DNA from: DALYJJ01 sp031969915
GTDB taxonomy: Bacteria; Acidobacteriota; Terriglobia; Bryobacterales; Bryobacteraceae
Direction of reading: 5' to 3'
Length of the DNA: 14,835 bases
Assembly: GCA_031969915.1 (NCBI GenBank)
Contig: DALYJJ010000138.1
Coordinates: 1 to 14,835 of the forward strand
Shown here: one piece after another, positions 5,846-13,781 of the stretch
Layout of the letters: every line of letters starts with the position of its first letter
Numbering within the stretch: the first letter of the stretch is position 1
Made by a program: the position numbers and the translations under genes
Notes under the pieces: generated by a model
What the model saw: the letters and a program-made list of their open reading frames with translations, nothing else
Database searches by the model: none
Told to the model about the DNA's origin: nothing

Positions 5846-8251
5846 TCATTGGGTGCCGGAGAGCGAGAGGCGGCGGCCATCGGAACGGATGGTGATCAGG
5901 CCATCCCGGTCCGTCCGATAGACGGAGGTGTGGTGGACGGCGAGGCGATCGAGGACCGCCGGGTGCGGGTGCCGGTACATGTTATCGAGGCCGGCGGAGA
6001 TGAGCGCAAAAGAGGGGCGCGCCGCATCGAGGAACTCGGGGGACGTGCCGCGGCGCCCCCCGTGGTGGGCAACTTTCAGGACGTCAACCGGGCCGGCTTC
6101 GATGGGGCCCTCGCGATCGCCGGTCAGCAGAAAGCGGTGCCGGCCGTAGGTGAGGCGGAAGACCAGTGAATCCTCGTTGTGGGGCTCCGCGCCCGGCTCG
6201 TACTCCTGCGAAGGGCTGAGGGTCTCGAGGACCACACCGGCAATGTCCGCGTGGAAGCCGGCCTGGAGTTCGCGGACGGGAACGCCGAGGGAGCGCAGGG
6301 GCGAGGGCGCCTTGGACGTGAGCCAGATCTCCCGGGGACGGAAGTTGGCGATGACGGCGGGGAGTCCCCCGACGTGATCCTCATGGCTGTGGCTGGCGGC
6401 GACGATGTCGAGGCGCCGGATGGAGCGGGTCCAGAGATAAGGGGAGACGACGTCCTCGCCGATATCCAGGCGCGGGCGGGGACGTTTGTCGCCGAAGACC
6501 GGCAGCCCGCCGCCGTCGACAAGCATCAGTCTGCCGTCGGGAAAAGCGACGAGGAGGCTTTCGCCTTGACCGACGTCGATCGCCGTCAGCTCCAGTGCGC
6601 CGGGCAGAACTCGGGGAGCGAAAGGGTGCGCCACGATGACGCCGAGCAAGCCGGCGAGGGGAAGCGCGGCCGCGGGGATCCAGCGAGGACGGTGACGCGC
6701 GGCGAGGTACATCGCAGCGAGCGCGGCGAGGGCAGCGGCGGCCAGCCACGAGGGCGGATCGGGGATGCGGGTTTGATACTCCCACCGGGCGTGGAGGTCG
6801 GTGACCCAGCGGGAGAAGAAGAGCATCGCTTCGGCGAGACGGGCGGCCAGGGTGGAGTTGGCAAGGATCGCGAGAAAGCCCGCGGGCACCGCGAGCGACA
6901 TCGCAGGGATCACGAAGAGATTGGCGGACAGGCCGGTCCAGGAGAGGCGGTGGAAGTAGGTGATCATCAGCAACAGAATGCCGGCCTGGGAGATGGCGGA
7001 AACGACGAACATCTCCCAGATCCAGATCAGGAGACGGACGGGCGCGGCGGCGGCGAGTACGGGTACTCGAAGCGCCTCGGCGGCCAGCCGGAGTTCGACA
7101 CGGAACTGGGCAACTCGGGGCGGGAGGTGGGGATCGCGGGCCAGGTCAGTGAGGCCGCGGAGGCCGAGGGCGAAGGGGTGGGTGGTGGCTTCGATCAGCG
7201 GAACGGCGAAGGCGCCGAGTAGGGCCACGGAGGCGAAGGAGAGTTGGAAGCTGGCTTCGAAGAGCTGCTCGGGGTCGACGGCAAGAACGCCGATGGCGAC
7301 GGCGGCGAGCAGGTTGAGGATGCGTCCGCGCCGATAGAAGAAGCGTGCGAGCGCGAAGAGAGTGAAGCCGGCGGCGGCGCGGAGCACGGGCGCCTGAAGG
7401 CCCGCCAGAAGCGCATAGAGCCAGGCGAGAACCGAGGTGAGCGCGAGGGCGAGTAGCGGAGGCGTGCCGGCCACACGGAGGAAGAAGAGCAGCACTCCCG
7501 CCAGGACCGTGACGTGGAGGCCGCTGATCACCAGGGCGTGGTATGTGCCGGTGCGGCGGAAATTCTCCGTCCAGAGCTGATCGAGAGTGGCCGTGTCGCC
7601 GATGAGGGTGGCCTTCATCATCGCCGTGGAGTAGGGGCGGCCGGCGTACAGGCGATCGAGACGGTTGAGTGCATCGGTGCGGGCGTTGTACAGAGCGGAA
7701 CGCCAGGGTTGGCCGCACGAGCCGGGAAGCGGCCGGGCGGCGCGGGCGGTGACGGTCCAGTAGATGTTGCGGCGGGCGAGGTGGGCTTCGACATCGAAGG
7801 CGCCTGGGTTTTGGAAATTGCGCGGCACACGCGCGCGGCCTTCGACTTCCACCCGCTGTCCGTAGGCGAGGCGCGGGAGTGGTTCCTCGTCCCGGAGGTA
7901 GAGGGACACGCGGGCGCGAGCGTTTGGCGCGAGTTCGAGCAGGAACTGCTCGCGGGTCTCCGAGAAGACGGGAGGTTCGACGACACAGCCTTCGAGCAGC
8001 ACGGTCTCCTGGGCCGCGGCATCGAGGACGGGTGGCGGGCCGGGACGATGGACCGTGAGAGAGAGCGCGCCGAGAGCGACCCAAAGGCAGAAATGGACCA
8101 CGGGCGCAATGCGGAGCCGGCGGCCGGCGAAAGCAAGCGCGGCGAAGGCCGCGGCGGCTAGTGCGAGTTCGGCGGCCTCAAAGGTGACCCAGCGGGCCAG
8201 GGCGATGCCGAGGCACAGGAAGACGGCCGGCGCGAGGAGGGGGTCCCGCAC
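5846..8251 (-). CDS. comEC: ComEC/Rec2 family DNA uptake channel protein
   Basis: The 801-residue inner-membrane protein matches the full ComEC layout. N-terminal membrane segments (about 7-66) are followed by a soluble DUF4131/OB-type region (about 75-190). The Competence membrane domain (about 210-530) contains RTGTYHALVISGLHVTVLAG, the usual T-x-H-L-x-A-I-S-G-L-H-x motif. A C-terminal metallo-beta-lactamase-like domain (about 553-800) has VGQGESLL, SHSHEDHVGG (His621, His623, Asp625, His626), LLTGD (708-712) and AHHGG (728-732). In competent bacteria ComEC passes single-stranded DNA into the cell, and the C-terminal domain is proposed to degrade the other strand. The start is a GTG at 8251; no Met occurs before the domain, so the GTG is accepted. 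No other competence gene is nearby. The frame is intact. Confidence 0.94.
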   Translation of the reverse strand: MRDPLLAPAVFLCLGIALARWVTFEAAELALAAAAFAALAFAGRRLRIAPVVHFCLWVALGALSLTVHRPGPPPVLDAAAQETVLLEGCVVEPPVFSETREQFLLELAPNARARVSLYLRDEEPLPRLAYGQRVEVEGRARVPRNFQNPGAFDVEAHLARRNIYWTVTARAARPLPGSCGQPWRSALYNARTDALNRLDRLYAGRPYSTAMMKATLIGDTATLDQLWTENFRRTGTYHALVISGLHVTVLAGVLLFFLRVAGTPPLLALALTSVLAWLYALLAGLQAPVLRAAAGFTLFALARFFYRRGRILNLLAAVAIGVLAVDPEQLFEASFQLSFASVALLGAFAVPLIEATTHPFALGLRGLTDLARDPHLPPRVAQFRVELRLAAEALRVPVLAAAAPVRLLIWIWEMFVVSAISQAGILLLMITYFHRLSWTGLSANLFVIPAMSLAVPAGFLAILANSTLAARLAEAMLFFSRWVTDLHARWEYQTRIPDPPSWLAAAALAALAAMYLAARHRPRWIPAAALPLAGLLGVIVAHPFAPRVLPGALELTAIDVGQGESLLVAFPDGRLMLVDGGGLPVFGDKRPRPRLDIGEDVVSPYLWTRSIRRLDIVAASHSHEDHVGGLPAVIANFRPREIWLTSKAPSPLRSLGVPVRELQAGFHADIAGVVLETLSPSQEYEPGAEPHNEDSLVFRLTYGRHRFLLTGDREGPIEAGPVDVLKVAHHGGRRGTSPEFLDAARPSFALISAGLDNMYRHPHPAVLDRLAVHHTSVYRTDRDGLITIRSDGRRLSLSGTQ

Positions 8252-8304
8252 GGTAAGTGAGTGGCTTCACCTGGGGGTTCCTCTCGGATATGATGATGCC
8301 CGAG

Positions 8305-8997
8305 ATGGAAAACTCAATCCGTTGGGGTGATCAGGCTTCGGCGACGATGAACATCTTCATCGATCCAGGCTCGGCTGTGAAGAGCTTCGTGGGCAAGTAC
8401 CCGTGGCTGCTTCCGTTCCTGCTGGTATGCATCGTGAGCGTGGTATTGGGCTGGATGATGGGGCCGGTGATGATCCGCGTGTTCCAGGCGAATCCACCCG
8501 AGAACGTGAAGGCGGAACAGATGGAGCAGGCGATGACCGTGATGGGGATCATGACCAAGGTGGGAGTGCTGTCCGTGCCCTTGATCCACGCCGAAAAACT
8601 GCTGTTGGTGGGGGCCCTGATCGCGGCGTTGTCGACGATGATGAGCGTGAAGACGGACTGGAAGCAGCAATTCACGCTGCTCGCCTACGCCAGTATGGTG
8701 CAGTTGTTGCAGGGTATCGCGGCGTTTGTGGTCGTGATGGCCAAGGGCTCCGACATCCAGAGCATGCAGGAGCTGAACCCGCCGTTCGGGCTGAACATCT
8801 TCCTGACCGAATTGCCGAAGGCGGTGGACGGGCTTCTCGGATACTTCTCGATTTTCACGATTTGGTACCTGGTGGTGCTGCTGGTGGGTTACTCAAAGAT
8901 GACCGGGGCGAGCAAGGGCCAGGCGATGATCGCGCTGATACCGGCGTGGGCTCTCGGGGCTCTGATGGCGATGGTGAGTTCGCTCTTCCAGCAGTAG
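8305..8997 (+). CDS. Yip1-like multi-span membrane protein
   Basis: The protein of about 230 residues has about five hydrophobic segments (about 34-53, 90-112, 125-145, 167-186 and 207-226). It begins with the pattern NIFIDPGSAVKSFVGKYPW, in which an amphipathic IF-x-x-P-x-x-A/V-F stretch precedes the first membrane segment. That matches bacterial Yip1-domain proteins, whose function is mostly unknown. No catalytic motif is visible. The start is uncertain: ATG codons at 8290, 8293, 8296, 8305 and 8347 and a GTG at 8257 are all in frame, none with a convincing ribosome-binding site. 8305 is taken as a compromise before the conserved part. It is divergent from comEC, and its stop abuts the stop of the next gene on the other strand with no gap. 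Confidence 0.72.
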   Translation: MENSIRWGDQASATMNIFIDPGSAVKSFVGKYPWLLPFLLVCIVSVVLGWMMGPVMIRVFQANPPENVKAEQMEQAMTVMGIMTKVGVLSVPLIHAEKLLLVGALIAALSTMMSVKTDWKQQFTLLAYASMVQLLQGIAAFVVVMAKGSDIQSMQELNPPFGLNIFLTELPKAVDGLLGYFSIFTIWYLVVLLVGYSKMTGASKGQAMIALIPAWALGALMAMVSSLFQQ

Positions 8998-9153
8998 TCA
9001 ATCCTCGCTGTCCGGGGGCCGTTTGTGCTTCGGCTGCGGGCGATCGAGTTTTGAAGTGATGGGACGGGCAGGCTTCACTGTGCCCACGCGTTCGCGAGCG
9101 AGGCGCTTCACGCCTTTCTTCTGGTCGTAGTTCTTGGACTTGCGCGTGGCCAT
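8998..9153 (-). CDS. Small, highly basic 51-residue protein of unknown function
   Basis: The frame runs from ATG at 9153 to TGA at 8998 and gives 51 residues, 16 of them Lys or Arg (MATRKSKNYDQKKGVKRLAR at the start, PKHKRPPDSED at the end). It looks disordered, with no hydrophobic segment, and could bind nucleic acid or ribosomes; this is inference only. It fills the only space between the DUF1501 gene (11 bases upstream on this strand) and the convergent Yip1-like gene, and would be the last gene of the - strand row. There is no clear ribosome-binding site. I recall no named family, so the call rests on position, gap filling and composition. Confidence 0.55.
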   Translation of the reverse strand: MATRKSKNYDQKKGVKRLARERVGTVKPARPITSKLDRPQPKHKRPPDSED

Positions 9154-9164
9154 GGCGGAGCGGA

Positions 9165-10583
9165 TCAGGCGAAGAGGCCTTGGATGAGCGTGCCGCCGGT
9201 CATGGTCGGGCGCTCGGCGCGTCCGTTGTGCTGGTAGGTGACGCGCAGGTGGTCGAGGCCCAGGGCGTGCAGGATGCTGGCGTGAATGTCGTGCACGTGG
9301 TAGGGGCGGTCGACCGCGCGGAGCCCGATTTCGTCAGTGGTACCGATCGCCTGGCCGCCTCTGACGCCCCCTCCGGCCATCCACATGGTAAAGCCCCACG
9401 GGTTGTGGTCGCGCCCATTTCCTTTCTCATTGAACGGCGTGCGGCCGAATTCCCCGCCCCAGACCACAAGCGTTTGGTCGAGGAGGCCCCGCCGCTCGAG
9501 GTCGGTGAGGAGGGCGGCGATGGGCTGGTCGGAGACGCGGCACCACCGGCCGTGGTTGGCCTCGATGTTGGCGTGGGCATCCCAGGCGCTGCCGGAGCCG
9601 CAATAGAGTTCGACGAAGCGGACGCCGCGTTCCACCAGACGGCGGGCGAGCAGACAATTGCGTCCGAAGGAGGCGGTCTCCGGCGCGTTCATGCCGTAGA
9701 GTTCCTTCACCGCCTCGGGCTCCTTGTCAAGTTCCACGACTTCGGGGCCGGTGGCCTGCATCTGGTAGGCAAGCTCGTAGGAGCGGATGCGGGCGTCGAA
9801 CTCACCGTCGTCCTGGCGGGAGGCTGCATGAAGTCGGTTAAGTTCGTTGAGTAAGTCGATCTTAGCCCGCTGCTCTTCCTTCGTAACTCCCTCGGGCGGC
9901 AACAAGTGCAGAATCGGCGCGTCGCCCTGGCGGAACAGAGTGCCCTGGTATACGGCGGGCAAGAAACCGGAGGACCAGGTTTTCGCGCCGCCCAAGGGAA
10001 GGCCCTGATCGACCATGACCACGAACGTGGGCAGATTGCGGTTGCCCGCGCCGAGGCCGTAGGTGGCCCATGCGCCGAGGGAAGGCCGTCCGGCGAGGAT
10101 GTCGCCGGTATTCATCTGGCAGACCGAGCCGACGTGGTTGAGGCCGTCGGCCCAACAGGAGCGGATGACGGCGAGCCGGTCGGCGTGCGTGGCGATGCGC
10201 GGGTACCAGTCGGAGACCCAGAGGCCGCTCTGGCCGTGCTGCTGCCAGGTGCGCGGCGAGCCCATTAGGGAGTTATTGGCCGTGCCCATGGCGGTGATCA
10301 CCTTACCGAAGGAGGCGGGCATCGGCTGGCCATGGAGCTCGTTGAGCTTGGGCTTGGGGTCGAACAGGTCGATGTGGCTGGGCCCGCCTTCCATGAAGAG
10401 GAAGATGACGGACTTTGCGGTGGGCTGGTGGTGCGCGGGGCGAGGTTCGAGAGGGTCGCGTTTGGGCGCGGGCGCGGATTCCGCGAGCATCGAAGAGAGC
10501 GCGAGGCCGGCGAGGCCACTGCCAGCGCGGGTGAAGAACTCGCGCCGGGTGCGGACGGGCCAGTGATGGTGAAAGGGCTTCAT
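9165..10583 (-). CDS. DUF1501 family protein with Tat signal
   Basis: The 472-residue protein belongs to the DUF1501 family, which is related to the alkaline phosphatase/sulfatase fold. It begins with a twin-arginine signal (TRREFFTRAG, Arg13-Arg14, then a hydrophobic stretch to about residue 40), so it is exported folded. Family motifs are FLFMEGGPSHIDLFDPKPKL (61-80), GGEFGRTP (376-383), GRDHNPWG (390-397) and HVHDIHASILHALGLDH (429-445). The Asp and His residues in these would be the metal-ligand candidates by analogy with the fold. Substrate and reaction are not established for the family. It starts four bases after the DUF1553 gene stops; the two families are regularly found as such neighbours in Planctomycetota and Acidobacteriota. 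No clear ribosome-binding site precedes the ATG, so coupling to the upstream gene is likely. Confidence 0.92.
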   Translation of the reverse strand: MKPFHHHWPVRTRREFFTRAGSGLAGLALSSMLAESAPAPKRDPLEPRPAHHQPTAKSVIFLFMEGGPSHIDLFDPKPKLNELHGQPMPASFGKVITAMGTANNSLMGSPRTWQQHGQSGLWVSDWYPRIATHADRLAVIRSCWADGLNHVGSVCQMNTGDILAGRPSLGAWATYGLGAGNRNLPTFVVMVDQGLPLGGAKTWSSGFLPAVYQGTLFRQGDAPILHLLPPEGVTKEEQRAKIDLLNELNRLHAASRQDDGEFDARIRSYELAYQMQATGPEVVELDKEPEAVKELYGMNAPETASFGRNCLLARRLVERGVRFVELYCGSGSAWDAHANIEANHGRWCRVSDQPIAALLTDLERRGLLDQTLVVWGGEFGRTPFNEKGNGRDHNPWGFTMWMAGGGVRGGQAIGTTDEIGLRAVDRPYHVHDIHASILHALGLDHLRVTYQHNGRAERPTMTGGTLIQGLFA

Positions 10584-10587
10584 GACG

Positions 10588-12753
10588 TTAGTCGAGATAG
10601 AGGAACTCGTTCGAGTTGAGTAGAACGTGGCACAGGCCGGCCAGGGCGGCGTCGGGGCCGGAGAGGGCAGCCTGGCGTTCGAGGAACCGGCCCGCGGCCT
10701 CGGCCTCGGCGGCGTTCGGGGGGCGGAGATAGGCGAGACGGAAGGCGCGTTCCACGCGGGCCTCGGCGGTCATGCCGGCGTCGTTACTAACTCGTTGAGC
10801 GAATGCCTTGGCCCAGCCGTGGACCATTTCGTCGTTTAGTAAGTTGAGGGTCTGCGTTACCGAGACCGTTTGCTGGCGCCGGGAGCAGCTCTCGTGCGTG
10901 TCGGGCATGTCAAAGGCTTCAAACAGCGGATAGCGCGCGTTGCGCCGCACGAAGACGTAGACGCTGCGGCGGTTGGCTTCCTGCGGGTCCTCATTGGTCT
11001 TCCAGACGCTGTAACTGGAGCGGTCCATGGGCCGCGGCGGGAAGACGCCGGGTCCAAACATCTTGAGGTTGAGAAGGCCCGCGGTAGCGAGGGCGGCGTC
11101 CCGGACGGCTTCGCCTTCCAGGCGGAGGCGCGGGAAGCGGGAGAGCAGCTTGTTGCCGGGATCGGCGGCCAGCGCCTGTTCCGAGGCGGTCGAGCCCTGG
11201 CGGTAGGCATGCGAGAGGACGATGCGGCGGTGTAGTTTCTTCTGGCTCCAACCATCTTCGATGAAGGTCGCGGCCAGGTAGTTGAGTAAGTCGGGGTGCG
11301 AGGGCCGCTCGCCCATCAGGCCGAGGTCACCGGGCGTTCCGGCGATGCCGCGGCCGAAGTGGTGATGCCAGATCCGATTGACGGCGACGCGCGGGGTCAG
11401 CGGATTCGCCGGTGAGGCGAGCCATTCCGCCAGGGCGGAGCGGCGGCCGGTGGTGTCGGGCGAGGGAGGCCGGATAACCGCGGGCTTGGCATCGAGAATG
11501 GTAAGAAAACCGGGACTAACTTCGTCGAGCGGCGCGTCCCAAGCGCCGCCGCGGAGAACGTAAGTCTTGGGCGCCTCCGCCGAGGCGTCGACCATGACCT
11601 GGGCCATGGCGAGAGGCTCGGGCTTCAGGTGGTCAAACACGGCGAGTTGTTTCTGTAACTCCTGGTAGCGGGCGCGCGCTTCGCCCTTCAGTTTCCCGGC
11701 GATCTCGCGCTCGGTAAAGGTCACCTGCGGCTTCGTTTTGTGGAACATCTGCCACTGATAGGGGCTTCGCTCCTCGGCGCGCATGTTGATGACCGCCTGG
11801 ATCTCTTCGGGAAAGCGCGAAAGACGCTCCTCATAGAACGCGTCGTGCGCGGGTTTCAGCAGCGCGGCGATCCGCTCGCGAAGCTCGCGGGTCTGCTCTT
11901 CCCAAGCGGCGTTCTGACGCGTCCACTCCTCGCGGCGCTCCTTCGACTCGATCACCAATCCATCTTCAATACGAGTGTTCGCGAAGAAGGACTGCAGGCG
12001 ATAGTAGTCCTTGTGCAGGACGGGGTCGAACTTATGATCGTGGCAGCGGGCGCAGCCGACGGTCACGCCGAGGAAAGCGACGCCCACGGTGTCGGTGATG
12101 TCGTTGAGAAGCTCCTGGCGCCGGTTCATGATATTCGCGGCGTTACTCTCATCCGGAAAATGACGATTGAAGCCGGTGGCGATGGCGGCGCTCATGTCGC
12201 CCGGATACAGTTCGTCGCCCGCGATTTGTTCACGCACGAAACGATCGTAAGGTTTGTCGTCGTTGAGCGCCTGGATGACGTAATCGCGGTAGCGCCAGAT
12301 GTGGGGGCGAGTCTCATCGGCCTTGAAGCCTTCGCTGTCGGCGTAGCGGGCGACATCGAGCCAGTGGCGAGCCCAACGCTCGCCGTAGCGCGGAGAGGCC
12401 AGCAGGCGGTCGACGACTTTTTCGTAAGCGGTGGGGGATTGATCGGAGAGGAAGTTCTGGACCTCCTCGGGAGCGGGCGGGAGGCCCGTGAGATCGAAGG
12501 TGACGCGGCGGATGAGCGTGGTCTTACTGGCGGGAGCCGAATACGTGAGGCCCGCGGTTTCGAGTCTCGCAAGTAAGAAGGCGTCGATCGGGTTCTGGGC
12601 CAGAGCCTGGTTCTTCGGCTTGGGCGGCGTGGGCTTGGAGAGAGGTTGGATGGCCCACCAGCGGAGGTGATGGGGCTTGAAGAGAGGCGCCGATTCGGCG
12701 GCCCACAAGACGATCGGAACGGCCAGAGCCAGCAGTTTAACGGCGCGTTGCAT
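10588..12753 (-). CDS. DUF1549/DUF1553 domain protein with CxxCH motif
   Basis: The 721-residue protein has a signal-peptide-like start (MQRAVKLLALAVPIVLWAAE). A DUF1549 (PSCyt2) region follows at about 52-260, with the family motifs RRVTFDLTGLPP, YGERWARHWLDVARYADSEG and VGCARCHDHKFDP. A charged, partly coiled middle runs from about 265 to 375. A DUF1553 (PSD1) region at about 435-690 ends in the characteristic LLNSNEFLYLD. CARCH (234-238) lies inside DUF1549 and has the form of a haem c site. The N-terminal PSCyt1 cytochrome domain that many planctomycetal relatives carry is absent. AGGAGG (- strand, 12766-12771) precedes the ATG by 12 bases. The function is unknown; location outside the cytoplasmic membrane is inferred from the leader and the Tat-exported partner. 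Confidence 0.92.
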   Translation of the reverse strand: MQRAVKLLALAVPIVLWAAESAPLFKPHHLRWWAIQPLSKPTPPKPKNQALAQNPIDAFLLARLETAGLTYSAPASKTTLIRRVTFDLTGLPPAPEEVQNFLSDQSPTAYEKVVDRLLASPRYGERWARHWLDVARYADSEGFKADETRPHIWRYRDYVIQALNDDKPYDRFVREQIAGDELYPGDMSAAIATGFNRHFPDESNAANIMNRRQELLNDITDTVGVAFLGVTVGCARCHDHKFDPVLHKDYYRLQSFFANTRIEDGLVIESKERREEWTRQNAAWEEQTRELRERIAALLKPAHDAFYEERLSRFPEEIQAVINMRAEERSPYQWQMFHKTKPQVTFTEREIAGKLKGEARARYQELQKQLAVFDHLKPEPLAMAQVMVDASAEAPKTYVLRGGAWDAPLDEVSPGFLTILDAKPAVIRPPSPDTTGRRSALAEWLASPANPLTPRVAVNRIWHHHFGRGIAGTPGDLGLMGERPSHPDLLNYLAATFIEDGWSQKKLHRRIVLSHAYRQGSTASEQALAADPGNKLLSRFPRLRLEGEAVRDAALATAGLLNLKMFGPGVFPPRPMDRSSYSVWKTNEDPQEANRRSVYVFVRRNARYPLFEAFDMPDTHESCSRRQQTVSVTQTLNLLNDEMVHGWAKAFAQRVSNDAGMTAEARVERAFRLAYLRPPNAAEAEAAGRFLERQAALSGPDAALAGLCHVLLNSNEFLYLD

Positions 12754-12779
12754 CCAGGGAAACGCCCTCCTGAGTGGCC

Positions 12780-13781
12780 CTATTTTACTCCCTTGATCAC
12801 GCGAATGCGATGGGATTCGCTATCGGCGATGTACAACGTGCCCTCCCGTGAGACGAAGACGCCGTGGGGACGGTTGAGCTTGCAGCGGGCGGGGTCGCCG
12901 TCGGGCCCATCGCCGCGCTCGCCCGTGCCGGCGACGGTGGAGATGACGCCGGTCTTCAGATGGATGGCGCGAATGGCATGGTTTTCGGTATCGGCGAGAT
13001 ACAGAACGGCCTTTGAGAGAGCGACGCCTTTGGGGCCGTTGAGCGCGGCCGCGGTGGCCGGGCCGCCGTCGCCTGCGAGTCCTTTCGATCCGTTGCCGGC
13101 CACGTGGGTGACGCGGTTGGCGCGGGGGTCGATCCGGTAGACGGCGTTTCCTTCGCGGAGGGCGAGATAGAGGTTGCCTTGGGGGTCGATGTCGAGGGCG
13201 CGTGGGCCGTTAAAGGGAGTCCCTTCGATGGGCGCGCCGTCGGGGGTTGGTTTTCGCTCGCCGGTGCCGAGATAGGTTTCGATGCGGCCGGTGTCGAGGT
13301 CAACGCGGCGCACCCGATGGTTGCCGATGTCGCAGATGAGCAGGCGGCCCTGGCGGTCAAAGGCGATCGAGTGAGGCTGGCGAAGCTGGGCCTGGGTAGC
13401 GGGGCCGCCGTCGCCCGAAAAGCCGGGCTGGCCGGTTCCGGCAACGACGGAGACGGCCCGGGTGCGACGGTCGATCCTGAGCACCGTATGTTTCGGCATG
13501 TCGACGAAGAGGAGGTTGCCTTTCTTGTCGAAGCGGATCTCGTAAGGCTGGCTGCCGGGGCTTTCGAAGAGCGTTGTGACCTTGCGCGTGTTCAGGTCGA
13601 GGCGGCGCACGGCGTGATTGTCGATGTCACAAAAGTAGAGCGCACGATCGGGCCCAATGACGAGGCCGTAGGGGTTATTCACGGAAGTGGCGGTGAAACC
13701 GGGCCGGCCGGCGCCAATGAGGGTCTCTATGGTCTGGGCTTGCAGGGCCGCGGCGACAAAGAGGGAGAACACAAGGATCAC
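12780..13781 (-). CDS. Exported six-bladed NHL-repeat beta-propeller protein
   Basis: After a short hydrophobic leader ending in LQAQ, the protein has six NHL-type repeats. Numbered from the in-frame ATG at 13796, they lie at about 40-67, 82-109, 139-166, 196-223, 253-279 and 308-334, each of the form P-x-G-(L/I/V)-x(5-8)-LY-x-x-D-x-x-N/H-H-x-(I/V)-R. That is enough for a closed six-bladed propeller. Linkers such as VVAGTGQPGFSGDGGPAT are typical. Such propellers usually bind ligands or partners; no catalytic motif is seen. GTG at 13781 is chosen as the start because GGGAG (13790-13794) lies eight bases before it and it overlaps the sulfatase stop as GTGA, a coupling arrangement. The ATG at 13796 would add five residues but has no ribosome-binding site. 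The DUF1553 gene follows after 26 bases. Confidence 0.88.
   Translation of the reverse strand: MILVFSLFVAAALQAQTIETLIGAGRPGFTATSVNNPYGLVIGPDRALYFCDIDNHAVRRLDLNTRKVTTLFESPGSQPYEIRFDKKGNLLFVDMPKHTVLRIDRRTRAVSVVAGTGQPGFSGDGGPATQAQLRQPHSIAFDRQGRLLICDIGNHRVRRVDLDTGRIETYLGTGERKPTPDGAPIEGTPFNGPRALDIDPQGNLYLALREGNAVYRIDPRANRVTHVAGNGSKGLAGDGGPATAAALNGPKGVALSKAVLYLADTENHAIRAIHLKTGVISTVAGTGERGDGPDGDPARCKLNRPHGVFVSREGTLYIADSESHRIRVIKGVK

Noticed and set aside
6179..7222. 347-codon open frame on the + strand opposite comEC
   Set aside because: Gly/Glu/Arg-rich low-complexity translation without any fold or motif; it mirrors the GC-rich codons of the well-supported comEC on the other strand.
11740..12576. 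278-codon open frame on the + strand opposite the DUF1553 gene
   Set aside because: No motif or initiation signal; the opposite strand encodes an unmistakable DUF1549 domain.
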